A stretch of 64,000 nt of DNA. Source: Mesostigma viride. Lineage: Eukaryota; Streptophyta; Mesostigmatophyceae; Mesostigmatales; Mesostigmataceae. Numbering within the stretch: position 1 is the first letter of the stretch; each line of letters opens with the position of its first letter. The notes below the pieces were generated by a model. It ran no database searches. It was given only the letters and a program-made list of their open reading frames with translations, and was not told where the DNA came from. Position numbers and translations under genes: made by a program. The DNA is taken from the NCBI GenBank assembly GCA_009746045.1, contig RPFO01000645.1, forward strand, positions 1,744,086 through 1,808,085. The letters run 5' to 3'. Positions 11,655 to 22,077 of this stretch are shown here, in pieces.

Positions 11655-11729
11655 AGCTAATTAATTATCAACATCACTCCGTCGGGAGTCAATGTAGCAC
11701 ATATCCCTGAGAAGGGGCATATATGGCCC
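11655..11729 (-). mobile_element. 3'-end fragment of a family 4 element
   Basis: The hairpin ACTCCGTCGGGAGT and the following stretch, read on the minus strand, match the last 70 bp of the element ending at 11640. Two family 4 tails therefore meet tail to tail. It is cut at 11729 by the 3' end of a family 1 copy. Confidence 0.65.
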
Positions 11730-14132
11730 ATATATATTCATTGAGAATGATAGATTACGGAGGTGAGATAGGCATGCAACATAAGGAAAAACCCGATAAC
11801 TGGGAGAATAACCCGGAAGAAATTAATAGTAATCTGACACAGACATCCAAGGATCACGCCAGCGGCACAAGGTACAACTAACTAGACAGCACAAAACTAC
11901 ACGCAGCAACAGCGCTGCCGGCCCACCATGCAGGCCTGGAAGGGATCTAGACCGCATGGGTCGCGACAAAGTCGGCCCGGGTGCGGCGGAATAACACATC
12001 AGCCACGGTGCGAGTGAGGGCGAGTGACAGACGCTGCCGCCAATACGAGGACCACGTGCGGGCCGACCACGGGGCGGTCTGACCCTCGAGGTCGAGGCGG
12101 TCTTCACGGCGCTGGCAGCACTCGTGGAAAAACTCCGCTGTCTTGGGGCCCATGGCCCCGAACTCCTCAAGGACAAAGGGGATGACCCGGTGGGGCCCCA
12201 CATTGCCGTAGGAGGCAAACTTGTCGCGCTCAGCCACAGCGGCAGCAGCGCCGGCATCCACAGCCGCCCGGAGGATGTGGCGACCGGAAAGCGGCCGAGC
12301 CACGGAGACATCGATGAGCAGGTGGCAACCCTGCCCGTCGTAGTCAAGCACGGTAATGTCGGGGCGGTGGTTGGGTGAGTAGAGGGCGGCCCCATCCGCG
12401 TCCTCGCACTTAATGGTGGAGTGGGGAAAGACCGACCGAACCATGGCACACACCACCCGGAGGAGAGCGGTATGGAGATAGAGGAACCAGTTCTGGTTCT
12501 GCTGGCCACCCATGCACGCGATGTAGTGCGTCCCAGTAGTATCCAGAGCAAGCCCGCAGCTGCCGCAGGACGCACCCGCCGTGATGAGAGGTTGCGGGGC
12601 AAAGAGCTGGTGGCGGAGAGCGATGGCGTAAAGGGCCGGAACCAGCGTGAACAAAGGGCTCATGGGGAGGGCGCGCAGGAATGCGGACCCCACGCTCCCC
12701 TCAAGGGAAACGGAGTGAAGCCAAGCCTTCCCCTGATCGTTCAAGCTCGCATGCAGACCCATCCAGTCGGCACAGTGTAGTATACCCGCGTAGGTCTTTT
12801 GTTGTTTTTCATGAACGCAGGCAGGGAAGACACTAGGACTGACGACAGTAGACACGCCGGGCGTGCCCCGGGGCAGGCGACGGTGGACGGCCTGAGCGGG
12901 GCGGACGAGGTCGCAAGCCTGCTGGATCCCGAGGTAAGAATCCTGCACAGCCTGCACAAAGGGGAAGGGGGATGGGGTGACCAAGTCGGGAATGGCGCTG
13001 ACGGCGCTGGGGACCAACCGGCGGATCTCCGCCCAGGCCTGAGCAACAGAGCCAAGGAATTAAGGCGGCGGGGGCGAGGCGGGCGGCGCGGGTGAGCCCA
13101 CACCCGCCCATGCGGCAGGGGAGGGTGGCCAAGCGCATGGAGTGAGCTGGCAGGCTAGGGCCGGGGAGGAGCACCTGCAAGGCGGCCTGAATGCGCTCGT
13201 CATGGCCTTCCGCGGCAAGCCGCACCAAGTGGGGGGAGCGCCACGGAGCCAGTGAACCACCCGCGGGTGGGCGCAAAACCACAGGAGGAGCCCTTTGGTC
13301 TGGGGGTCCTTGAGGCGCGCCCAAGTCTCGAGGACATGGGTGCGCTGTTCCACGGTGGCCCGGAGCTCCTCTGCGACGTAGTCAGGGTCACCCACAGGGA
13401 CGCCTAGGCACGAGAAACCACGCGCCCGCGCCAATGCCCCCGGGATAGCCGCGGGGAAGCCAGAGCAGTCCCTTTGGGGCGAAAAGACTGCACACTTGGG
13501 GAGGGTGAGCCGAAGGTTGATGGCCGCCATGGCCACTTCAAGGGCAGCCAGGGCGGCAACCACAGCGTCGGCCGGGCCAAGGGCATGGATATCGTCCATA
13601 TAGGCGAGGAGCACGACATCCGGGTGCGCAGCGTGGACACCTTGGAGAGCCTTGTGCATGCAGCGGGGCAGACAGGTAAAAGGGGCCGAGGGGGTCACCT
13701 TGCTGGGTTCCCGTGCGGGAAGCGATGTCGGCGAACGTCCCATCCTCCATGAGGAAGGAGAGTTGAGTGGGGACCGTCGCCGTAGCAGGCTGCTGTCCAC
13801 GCAAGAAGGTCAGGGAACGCCTCGCCGACGGCCTCAAAGATGCTAGCCTTGGTGACAGCATTGAACGCATTGTGGCAATCCACCTTCAGCGCCACATGGG
13901 TCGGATGCGTCTCGAGGTAGGCCTAGCTTAACTGTGTGCACGATGATGTCGCTGCCCCCTTTGGTGGCGACACCAAGCTGGGCCGCGACGGACTCCTCAG
14001 TATCACTCCGGTTGGGGCAGAAGTAGGCGCGAAACTCGGGGGCCTTCTGGCGACAAATGACCTTACTCACCAGCTTGCGTAGGACGTCGCCGCAAGCAAT
14101 GGGACGAACGCGGCCAGCAGGCGGGGGGACGT
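11730..14132 (-). pseudogene. Family 1 retrotransposon copy C, 5'-truncated
   Basis: It matches the 3' half of copies A and B at roughly 95% or better by eye: RT core, CCHC knuckle, PD-(D/E)XK-type endonuclease ([23 protein letters not shown]) and 3' UTR ending in CAATGAATATATAT at 11730. The 5' break is at 14132, where family 2 tail sequence starts. The frame is broken by 1-nt changes and four net +4-nt insertions relative to copy B, near 13056, 13658, 13770 and 13925. It is dead. Confidence 0.85.
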
Positions 14133-15013
14133 TGGACATCTTATGGGATATATATTATAATAATATAATTACTTATACAGCAGAGTGAAATCACTCAAAC
14201 CAAAGCAAACGCCCAGCTATAAACCTCTATACAGAGCCATGTCAAATCTCTATACTAGGATAAGACCAATGGAAACTCCTAACGGGAGGAACCTAATAGC
14301 CCTGCTGCACCGCAAAATCAGCCCGCGTACGGCGGAGCATGATGTCAGCCATGGCCCGAGTCAGCGCCACCGACAAGCGCTGACGCCAATATGACGTCCA
14401 GGTCCGCGCGCGCCGACCATGAGGCCCGCTGGCCCTCCAGGTCCAGCCGGTCCTCCCGGAGCCGGCAACACTCCTTGAAGAAGGCGGAGGTCAGGGGCCC
14501 CATGGCCCCAAACTCCTCCAGGACAAAGGGCACCACACGATGGTGCCCGACGTCGCCGTAGGCCAGGAGCTTGGCCCGCTCCGCCCGGTCCGCCGTGTAA
14601 CCTGCCGTGAGGGAGGCCCCAGCCACGTGGCTAAGAGCCAAGGGCCGCGCCACCGAAACGTCGATAAGCAGATGCCGGCCACCCCCCTCAAAGTCCAGCA
14701 CCACGATGTCAGGCCGGTGGTTGGGGGAATAGAAGGCAGCGCCATCCGCATCCTCGGACCGGATGTTCGCGTGGGGGAAAACCGACCGAATCATGGCGAG
14801 CACCACCGTCAGGAGGACAGTGTGCAAATACAAATACCAATTCTGATTCTGTTGGCCCCCCATGCAGGAAAGGTAGTGAGTCCCCGTGGGATCCAGCGGC
14901 TGCCCACAGCTACCACAAGGCCGCCCGGCCGGAACAAGAGGCTGCGGGGCAAATAGCTGGTGCCGGAGCGCCACCGAGTAGTGGCTGGGAGCCAAGGCGA
15001 ATGGGGGGGCCAT
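14133..15013 (-). pseudogene. Family 2 retrotransposon copy E, 3' part
   Basis: The 3' UTR starts near 14160. The C-terminal coding part covers the CCHC knuckle, the endonuclease core ([20 protein letters not shown]) and the tail. It is nearly identical to copy F (27.6-28.35 kb) apart from a 4-nt insertion GCGC near 14407, which breaks the frame. It is interrupted at 15013 by the CACTA-type element and resumes at 20618. Confidence 0.85.
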
Positions 15014-15420
15014 CACTAGAAAAGCATATGACCGGGCGGTAACACGCCCGGTAACACGAACGAACCCGGTAACGGGGCCGGTAACATGCACGGACCCATG
15101 TTACCGGCCGGTAACAGGGTCCGTTCCGGTTACGGCCGCAGTTACCGGAACGTGCCCGGTAACGTGAACGTGGCCACGTTCGGGTTACCGGGCAATAACC
15201 AGAACAAGCCCGGTAACAAGGCCTTGTTATCGGGCCGGTTCAGGTTACCGCCCGGTAACCGGAACTAGACCACGTTCACGTTATTGCCCGGTAACAAGGC
15301 CTTGTTACCGGGCTGGTTCAGGTTACCGCCCGGTAAACGTTCAGGTTACCGGTCAGGTTATGGGGTCCGTTTACTGTACGATCCCGGTATTCGTCCCGTA
15401 GGTTACGACGTCGTATGCTT
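15014..15420. repeat. Left terminal and subterminal repeat block of CACTA element
   Basis: CCCGGTAAC/GTTACCGGG units in both orientations, spaced roughly 8-20 bp, often separated by ACGAAC, ATGAAC or AAGGCC. They mirror the block at 20130-20617. Confidence 0.85.
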
Positions 15421-16059
15421 CTCGCGTAAACTACCGGTACTACAATCATGTCGTTATGTCGTTCTGAATTGCAGTCACCAGGATGTCACTTTAGAATTTC
15501 ACTTAGCATTTCGGTCAACCTAACCCCTAACACCCATTTACCCGGGGGAAAAAAAAAATGAATGGGATTTGCAGCAAGGCTCATGCAAGACGAGTTTCAT
15601 TTTCATAAAACATTTCATTATTACATGCAGGATTACATGTCATGCACAAAAATCCAACGCCTTCACAGAAAGAAGCATATCAAGTCAACATCAAATTCGT
15701 GGCTTCTCTTCGTGGCTTGAAATACTGTTTCCATGCGGTGCTTAGGACAGATCCGGGGATGTCGGCACCGCACAGAAGCTCCATCCGGGAGCAAGTGCGC
15801 CGGGGGAAGATGTTGTACATCCAGAGCTCGATATGTACGGGAAGCCGTCGTGTTGGAAACCGAGGTGTCTCCACCGAATTCCGCGCGCAGGCAGCTTGTG
15901 CCTTTATGGGGGAAGACCTGCGACACAAAAACCGTGTCCGGACAAAGCAATACGGAGAAATGGCAACGGCAGATGGAGCCGGCAAAGGCCGCTTGTAAGG
16001 AAAGTGATTTTTAATGCACGAATCAATGTATAATGCATGCTACATCGCCATCGCTTGGG
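15421..16059. other. Inside of CACTA element, possible captured sequence
   Basis: A G+C-rich stretch at about 15640-16010 is open in several frames on both strands. No product is recognised and no splice pattern is clear. Capture of host DNA by the transposon is possible but unproven. Confidence 0.3.
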
Positions 16060-16345
16060 CGGTGAAAAGACAAGGACCAAGCACATGCACCCACCTAGCC
16101 TTCGTGCCTCCCTCCCTTGACGAGGACCAACCACATGCCCCCACCTACCCTTCGTCCATCCCGCCCTTGACGAGGCACAACCATGTGCCCCCACCTACCC
16201 TTCGTGCATCCCTCCCTTGACAAGAAACAAGCACGTGCACCTACCTAACCTTTGCATGTGCATCCCTCCCTTGGCAAGGAACAAGCACACCCACCCACCT
16301 ACTCCACATGCATCCCTCCCTTGACAAGGAACAAGCACGATCACC
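16060..16345. repeat. About 50-bp minisatellite, roughly 6 imperfect copies
   Basis: The unit contains CATCCCTCCCTTGACAAGGA, then ACAAGCACATGC and CCCACCTACC. Copies vary by substitutions and small indels. It lies inside the CACTA element. Confidence 0.8.
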
Positions 16346-16895
16346 CTGCTACCCACTAGCATGCTAGCAAGGCAGACCTTACAATTGCATGTGATGTTTA
16401 TCGGTAGAAACTGTTAGACAACTAGCAAACGAGCCAGCCGGTGAAGAGCAAGGCACGCATGCAAGGAATTTGTCGCTGCCTATGTCTACCCTTGTGTTTG
16501 TCACTGCAGTTGATGGAAAAAGAGTGCTTAGAAAGCAAGAATGCTTTAACGTTGGTAATAGCAGAGGTGGCGGCAGCAAAAACACTGCGGATGGTTTCCA
16601 GCACTAATGTGGATAGTGATAATGCATGCCACTTTACGGGACCATACAAACCACAACAAGGATAAATCGTGAGAGCAAAAACAGGGGAGTAAAAAATGGC
16701 CGGCTTACCTAGCAACAAAAAAAAAATTGCATGAAAAACGAGACAACTCACCTTTGTCGCAGCAGTGACCATATCAGACAGCTCACAAAAACTTGTTGAT
16801 CCTTGAAACTTCCTGCTTGAAGGCAGCCACCAACGGTGTGGAGTTTTCACCCCAGTCCTTCTCAACAGCCAAGGGAAAGGGAAAGAGAGAGGAGG
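16346..16895. other. Inside of CACTA element, no gene seen
   Basis: Open frames exist on both strands but no motif or splice structure is convincing. Confidence 0.35.
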
Positions 16896-16899
16896 GGTG

Positions 16900-17590
16900 C
16901 GGGAGGAACAAGAGAGCGGGGGTGGGAAGGGGGAGAGAGAGGGAGAGAGAGGGGGAGAGAGGGGGAGCGAGGGGCAGCGAGGGGGGCGAGGGGGGCGAGG
17001 GGGGCGAGGGGGGCGAGGGGGAGCGAGGGGGAGCGAGGGGGAGCGAGGGGAGGCGAGGGGGGCGAGGGGGGCGAGGGGGGCGAGGGGGGCAAGGGGGAGC
17101 GAGGGGAGCGAGGGGGAGCGAGGGGAGCGAGGGGAGCGAGGGGGAGCGAGGGGGAGCGAGGGGGAGCGAGGGGAGCGAGGGGGAGAGGGGAGAGAGAGGG
17201 GAGAGAGAGGGGAGAGAGGGGGCGAGGGCAGCGAGGGGAGCGAGGGGGAGCGAGGGGGAACGAGGCGAGGGGCAGCGAGGGGGAGCGAGGGGAGCGAGGG
17301 GCAGCGAGGGGGAGCGAGGGGAGCGAGGGGGAGCGAGGGGAGCGAGGGGGAGCGAGGGGCAGCGAGGGGGAGCGAGGGGAGCGAGGGGCAGCGAGGGGGC
17401 GAGGGGGAGCGAGGGGAGCGAGGGGAGCGAGGGGGGCGAGGGGGGCGAGGGGGGCGAGGGGGGGCGAGGGGGGGCGAGGGGGGGCGAGGGGGGGCGAGGG
17501 GGAGCGAGGGGGAGCGAGGGGGAGCGAGGGGGAGCGAGGGGGAGAGAGAGGAGAGAGAGAGGGGAGAGAGAGGGGAGAGAGACGGGGGAG
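16900..17590. repeat. GGGGAGCGA-type purine satellite
   Basis: About 690 bp of GAGCGAGGGG, GGCGAGGGGG and GAGAGAGGGG variants, almost pure purine on the plus strand. It lies inside the CACTA element. The long Gly/Glu/Arg-rich and Pro/Ser/Leu-rich frames are artefacts of composition. Confidence 0.92.
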
Positions 17591-17599
17591 AGAGGGCTA

Positions 17600-18310
17600 C
17601 TAAAATTCACCAAGCAAGCATGCAAGGAAGCAAGGCCGGACTAACCGAGGAAGCAAGGGACTAATTAAATTCAGCAAGCAAGCAAGAGTGGCTAACCAAG
17701 GAAGCAAAGGCCTAACCAAGGAAGCAAGGGACTAATTGAATTCAGCAAGCAAGCGTACATGCGCGCAAGGAAGAGTGGCTAAAAAAGGAAGCAAGGGCCT
17801 AACAAAGGAATCAAGGGACTAATGAAATTCAGCAAGCAAGCAATTGCAAGCATGCAAGGAAGAGGGGCTAACAAAGGAAGCAACGGCCTAACAAAGGAAT
17901 CAGGGGACTGCTTCCATTCAGCAAGTGGTCAAGCATGCAGGGAAGGAACGGCCTAACCAAGTAGGCAGGGTCATATCAAAGGAAGCAAGGCATTAATTAA
18001 ATTCAGCAAGCATGCAAGGAAGAGTGGCTGACAAAGGAAGCATGGGAATAACCAAGAAAGCAAGGGACTGATTACATTCAGGAAGCACGCATGCAAGGAA
18101 GCAAGGGAATAAAGCAAGGAACTAATCAAATTCAGCAAGCGACTATACAACGAAGCAAGGGCCTAATCAAGGAAGAAAGCAACCACGCAAAGAAGCAAGC
18201 AAGCAGGCAAAAACGGAAACAAGCATGCAAGGAAGCAAGGGTTTATCAAAATCAGCAAGAAAGCAAGCATGCAAGGAAGCAAGGAGCAAGTGAGGGACCA
18301 AGGGACTAAT
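17600..18310. repeat. Degenerate GCAAGGAAGCAAGGG repeat
   Basis: Imperfect repeats of AAGGAAGCAAGGGACTAA and ATTCAGCAAGCAAGC make up longer units of roughly 60-80 bp. It lies directly after the purine satellite, inside the CACTA element. Confidence 0.8.
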
Positions 18311-20129
18311 CAACTTTATGACACTTACCACGCAGAAGGGACAACCTCATGGCCGCGGAGAAGATAACACTCCGTCCCTCCTGTTGCGATTGCAAACGGG
18401 AGAAAGAATAGTGGTGATGTGAGGAATGAATTCCAGTGCAAAATTAGGAAAATACCTTCAATAACAAAGCTAGTAAGTAGGTAAGGTAATTAAAAAGTAG
18501 GTAGCAAACTGATGACAACACGCACATACTCACGCATGGACCAACCAAGTTAGTATCTAATCAACTATGTGGCTTATGAGGAAGCACCATGAAACATTTG
18601 ACCTTACTGGCTTCATCAAAACACGTCTAGATGCTTTTCCTTTGCAAAGATAGTCGCAATTGACGCTTGGGGCCTGCATGGGATTCAGGTCTGCATGGAC
18701 GTGCTTTGACAACAAACGGGCACGTACGCACGAAAATGCCAAGGACGGTACTTCATGATGGTCATCTTCATGAAATTGACCACGCATATAAGAAGAAAAG
18801 AAATCAAGAATTCAGAGTTCATGCTATACCAAGCAACCAGCTTTTGCTCAGAATGCCGCTTTTGCGGTCTATGGGCCTTCCCATGCAACCTGCCAAGCAA
18901 TTCTCATAAGTATCCTTGCTCAGCTACGCCGTTGCTCATTTTCCAAGCTCAATTCCTCTTCGATCACAGCCTGTCCATGACGGCCTTGTAGGTTTTGGAT
19001 AGCTCCAGAATCTCGCTCTGCTTATTCTTCGTTACTTATGTCACTCACATGTCGTCGCTACTAGAACCGCTTCTAGTGCGGTTCTCGCTGCCACCCCTGC
19101 TGCCATGCGGTCTGCACTGCAGCTCATCGCTCCATTTACCGCTCGAGTTCTCTTGAATTGCTACCCCTGCATACTTCCGGATTCGGGAGAGGCCTCCAGG
19201 ATTGGCTCCTCGTCGGTGCTGTCGTGGAAATACAACTGCGGCTGACGTCCTAGCTACCTAACAAGAGGCACTGTGTACGTAGTGGGAATCACCATCCTTA
19301 GCTCATTTGAGCAATTCTTGACAAACTGCCAGGCCGCATTGAAAAAACAACCAGAATTACATCGAATTTCTCCAGGCATACTCGGTTACGGACCTACATC
19401 TAAACTGTATGTGGAAACTCTCTGAACTTCGCTGAGAGTTTTCCGTGCTGGCAATCCTTCTTTTCCCGACCTTAACGGTCCACCATTCCTGCCAGACGAA
19501 TTGTGCCATGTCAACCCTATCTTGTCCCGAGCCAGCACTGTCACAAGCGCTGGCGTACTGGCCAGCGGCGATAATGTTTCCGCCCGTCGCCATTCATGGC
19601 TTTCGTCAGTTCCGTGTCCGCCGACCGCCATCCCCGCCCCTGGTCTTCTAACGTCTTTCTTTGGAGGTAACAACCCGTTCCCCAAATTTGAAATCCGCGC
19701 GGCGAAAGTTTTGTGCCAGGCGTTAGTACGCGCAGTACATATCTGTGCTTCGAACCGTACATCAATGTGCCTCGTACTGAACGGTGCAACGTACGGCAAG
19801 CAAAACGGACTGGAAGGACACTTTCTAGTATCCCGTACATAGGCAACGAACGCAAGATGTTAATTAATATGCTCCATGACTCCCTAACGGGAGCACGAGT
19901 TTAATTAATAACGAGTTTAATTATGTAATATCAAAGAGAGTCAACCATGCAGCACCGCGACATGTCATTTATCAAGGAGACAACCAGCGCAGGCCAGAAA
20001 TCGGGAGAATCCTGACCATGGTAGCTCGAGCCTGCCGTTATCTTGTCCGCGTTGGCGAGTCCGGTTCATGATGATGAATATGAATGGAGATGGAAATGTG
20101 TAGCCTTACATGCGTTGAAATTATGGCTG
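18311..20129. other. Inside of CACTA element, no gene seen
   Basis: No transposase or host exon is recognised. At 19866-19905 there is a copy of the retroelement 3' tail (GCTCCATGACTCCCTAACGG, GAGCACGAG, TTTAATTAAT), a tail-only insertion or capture. Confidence 0.5.
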
Positions 20130-20617
20130 GCTTACGTGTAGAGTAACATGAACATGCCCGGTAACCGGCAACGTACCATGAACGTGCCCGGTAACACGCC
20201 CAGTAACACGAACATGCCCGGTAACCGGCCCGGTAACACGCACTAGCCCGGTAACATGAACATGCCCGGTAACAGGCATCGTAACATGAACGTACCCGGT
20301 AACACGCCCGGTAACACGAACATGCCCGGTAACCGGCCCGGTAACACGAACTGGCCCGGTAACATGAACATGCCCGGTAACAGGCATCGTAGCATGAACG
20401 TGCCCGGTAACACGCCCGGTAACACGAACGAACCCGGTAACCGGCCCGGTAACACGAACTGGCCCGGTAACATGAACGGACCCATGTTACCGCCCGGTAA
20501 CATGAACGGACCCTTGTTACCGTCCGGTAACATGGGTCCGTTCATGTTACCGGGCATGTTACCGGGTTCGTTCGTGTTACCGGGCGTGTTACCGCCCGGT
20601 CATCTCCTTTTCTAGTG
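20130..20617. repeat. Right terminal and subterminal repeat block of CACTA element
   Basis: More than 20 CCCGGTAAC units, mostly direct until about 20470 and then inverted toward the end, with spacers ACACGAAC and ATGAAC. The last 60 bp are the inverted copy of the left end. Confidence 0.87.
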
Positions 20618-21174
20618 ATGGGAAGAGCACGAAGGTACGCCGAGCCCACACTCCGCAAGGAAAGCGAGAACAGCCACGCACGTCCCTGGGCGTTGAGGTC
20701 CGCGAAAAGAGCAATCCAATCAGCCGTGTGCAGAATACCCGCGTAGGTTTTCTGGTGTTTATCGATGACGCGAGCAGGGAATGCGGCGGGAGATTGAACG
20801 GAGGCGACCGAGGGAGTGCCACGAGGGAGGTGGCGCTGTACCGCCTGAGCGGCACGGACGGGAGAACAGGCCTGCTGGATCTCAGCATAGGCCTCCTGGA
20901 TGGCAGTGACGAAGGGCAAGGGGTTGCTGGGGTCCAGGAGGTCAGGCGCTGCCGTTGCCAAAAGGGGCAGGAGCCGGCAGCTTTCCGCCCACGACTGAGC
21001 GACGGAGCCCAAAAATGCTGCTGGGGCCAGCCGGGCGGCACGAGTCAGACCACAGCCACCCATCCGTGCAGGCAGGGAGGCAATGCGAATAGCATGTGGT
21101 GGGAGGTCGGGGCCCGGGACCAGCTGCGCCAAGGCCGACTGGATGCGTTCGTCGTGGCCCTCGGCGGCCAGCCG
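20618..21174 (-). pseudogene. Family 2 copy E, continuation beyond the CACTA insertion
   Basis: Together with 14133-15013 it rebuilds the same order as copy F, with no base lost except the AT duplication. It encodes the stretch between the RT thumb and the CCHC knuckle (HTADWIALFADLNAQGRAWL). It is cut at 21174, where A+T-rich sequence begins. Confidence 0.85.
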
Positions 21175-21199
21175 CATATATATGAATGCGGCTTTCCCG

Positions 21200-21837
21200 T
21201 TAGAGTTAGGTTAAATAGTGCCGGAACCTTTTGCCCACTGAGGCAAATCGGTCCGTCACACTATTTTGCCCGGAATAACCACTTCCGAGCACCCAAGTTA
21301 ATTCGGCCAACGTGGCGCGGAATTGATGCCGGCGAGTGGTTTTCGCCGGATAAATAGTGACGGACCTAATTGCCAAGTGGCAAAAAGGTTCCGTCACTAT
21401 TTATAATAACTAAGACCTCGTAAGTCGGGGGTTCGAATCCCTGTGGTGACACGGGTATTTCCGAATACCGGAAGGAATTGATTCCAGAAGGCCAAACGAA
21501 AGTGCCAGAAGGGAAAATATGCCCGGTTGGAATATCGTTAAGGCGAGATTCGGTACTGCAGTAGGCATCAGCGGTACGATAGATATCGGCCCCCACACTA
21601 CGACGTTTTAGTTATTATAAATAGTGACGGAACCTTTTTGCCACTTGGCAATTAGGTCCGTCACTATTTATCCGGCGAAAACCACTCGCCGGCATCAATT
21701 CCGCGCCACGTTCACGTGAACTTAACGCGGAATAGATGCCGGCGAGTGGTTTTCGCCGGATAAATAGTGACGGACCTAATTGCCAAGTGGCAAAAAGGTT
21801 CCGTCACTATTTATAATAACTGTTAGTTGTGGCTCCA
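21200..21837. mobile_element. Inverted-repeat element with 105-bp arms, partly duplicated
   Basis: The arm at 21309-21413 is repeated inverted at 21608-21712 with near identity. A third arm in direct orientation lies at 21726-21821, and a decayed inverted arm lies at about 21213-21290. Arms contain GCCGGCGAGTGGTTTTCGCC and TAAATAGTGACGGACC. The 194-bp core of the main pair carries a tRNA-like segment. There is no coding capacity. It resembles a MITE or fold-back that has duplicated its arms. Confidence 0.82.
21393..21450 (+). tRNA. tRNA-like sequence lacking a D arm
   Basis: GTCACTA at 21393 can pair over seven bases (one G-U) with TGGTGAC ending at 21450, like an acceptor stem. The 3' half contains GGTTCGAATCC, a perfect match to the Pol III B box and T loop. 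The total of 58 nt is too short for a full tRNA: no A box or D arm is present and the anticodon arm is weak. It may be a Pol III promoter relic or a coincidence of arm and core. A functional tRNA is unlikely. Confidence 0.35.
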
Positions 21838-22077
21838 CCGCTCCAGTTTTCTAGGCTGACATGATGAACCGACGGGGGTTCCTGGATTGAGACACGTTTT
21901 TTTCTCCATGCACAGCTGAAAAAACCTGCGCCGAGGTGCGGCACCGCGGCCGCCCCGCGTTGGGGGGCTGCCGCCCCCCAAACCCCCCGCTTGGGGGGCA
22001 CGCCCCCCAAACCCCCCGCGTCCGCATCTCGCTCTCCCCCCCGCGCTTCCGGTTCCGTTGTTTTACGCACCTCCCCC

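Larger units (their letters stand above)
15014..20617. mobile_element. Non-autonomous CACTA (EnSpm)-type DNA transposon, 5.6 kb
   Basis: It splits a family 2 retrotransposon whose uninterrupted sequence is known from copy F. The insert starts CACTAGAAAAG and ends with CTTTTCTAGTG. The first about 60 bp at each end are inverted repeats with two mismatches. The target dinucleotide AT is doubled (15012-15013 and 20618-20619). Inside each end lie dense direct and inverted copies of CCCGGTAAC. Subterminal repeats of this kind bind transposase in CACTA elements. I find no transposase motif in any frame, so it is non-autonomous, and its inside is mostly minisatellites. CACTA elements usually duplicate 2-3 bp, consistent with this. 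Confidence 0.85.

Noticed and set aside
16783-17664. Gly/Glu/Arg-rich and Pro/Leu-rich ORFs of over 250 codons
   Set aside because: They are produced by the purine satellite. Three overlapping frames are open on the same strand.
21838-21930. Hammerhead or HDV-like ribozyme at the 5' end of family 1
   Set aside because: A CTGACATGATGAA stretch resembles part of a hammerhead core but CTGATGA and a matching GAAA with stems are not found. No HDV-like double pseudoknot could be drawn starting at the first base.
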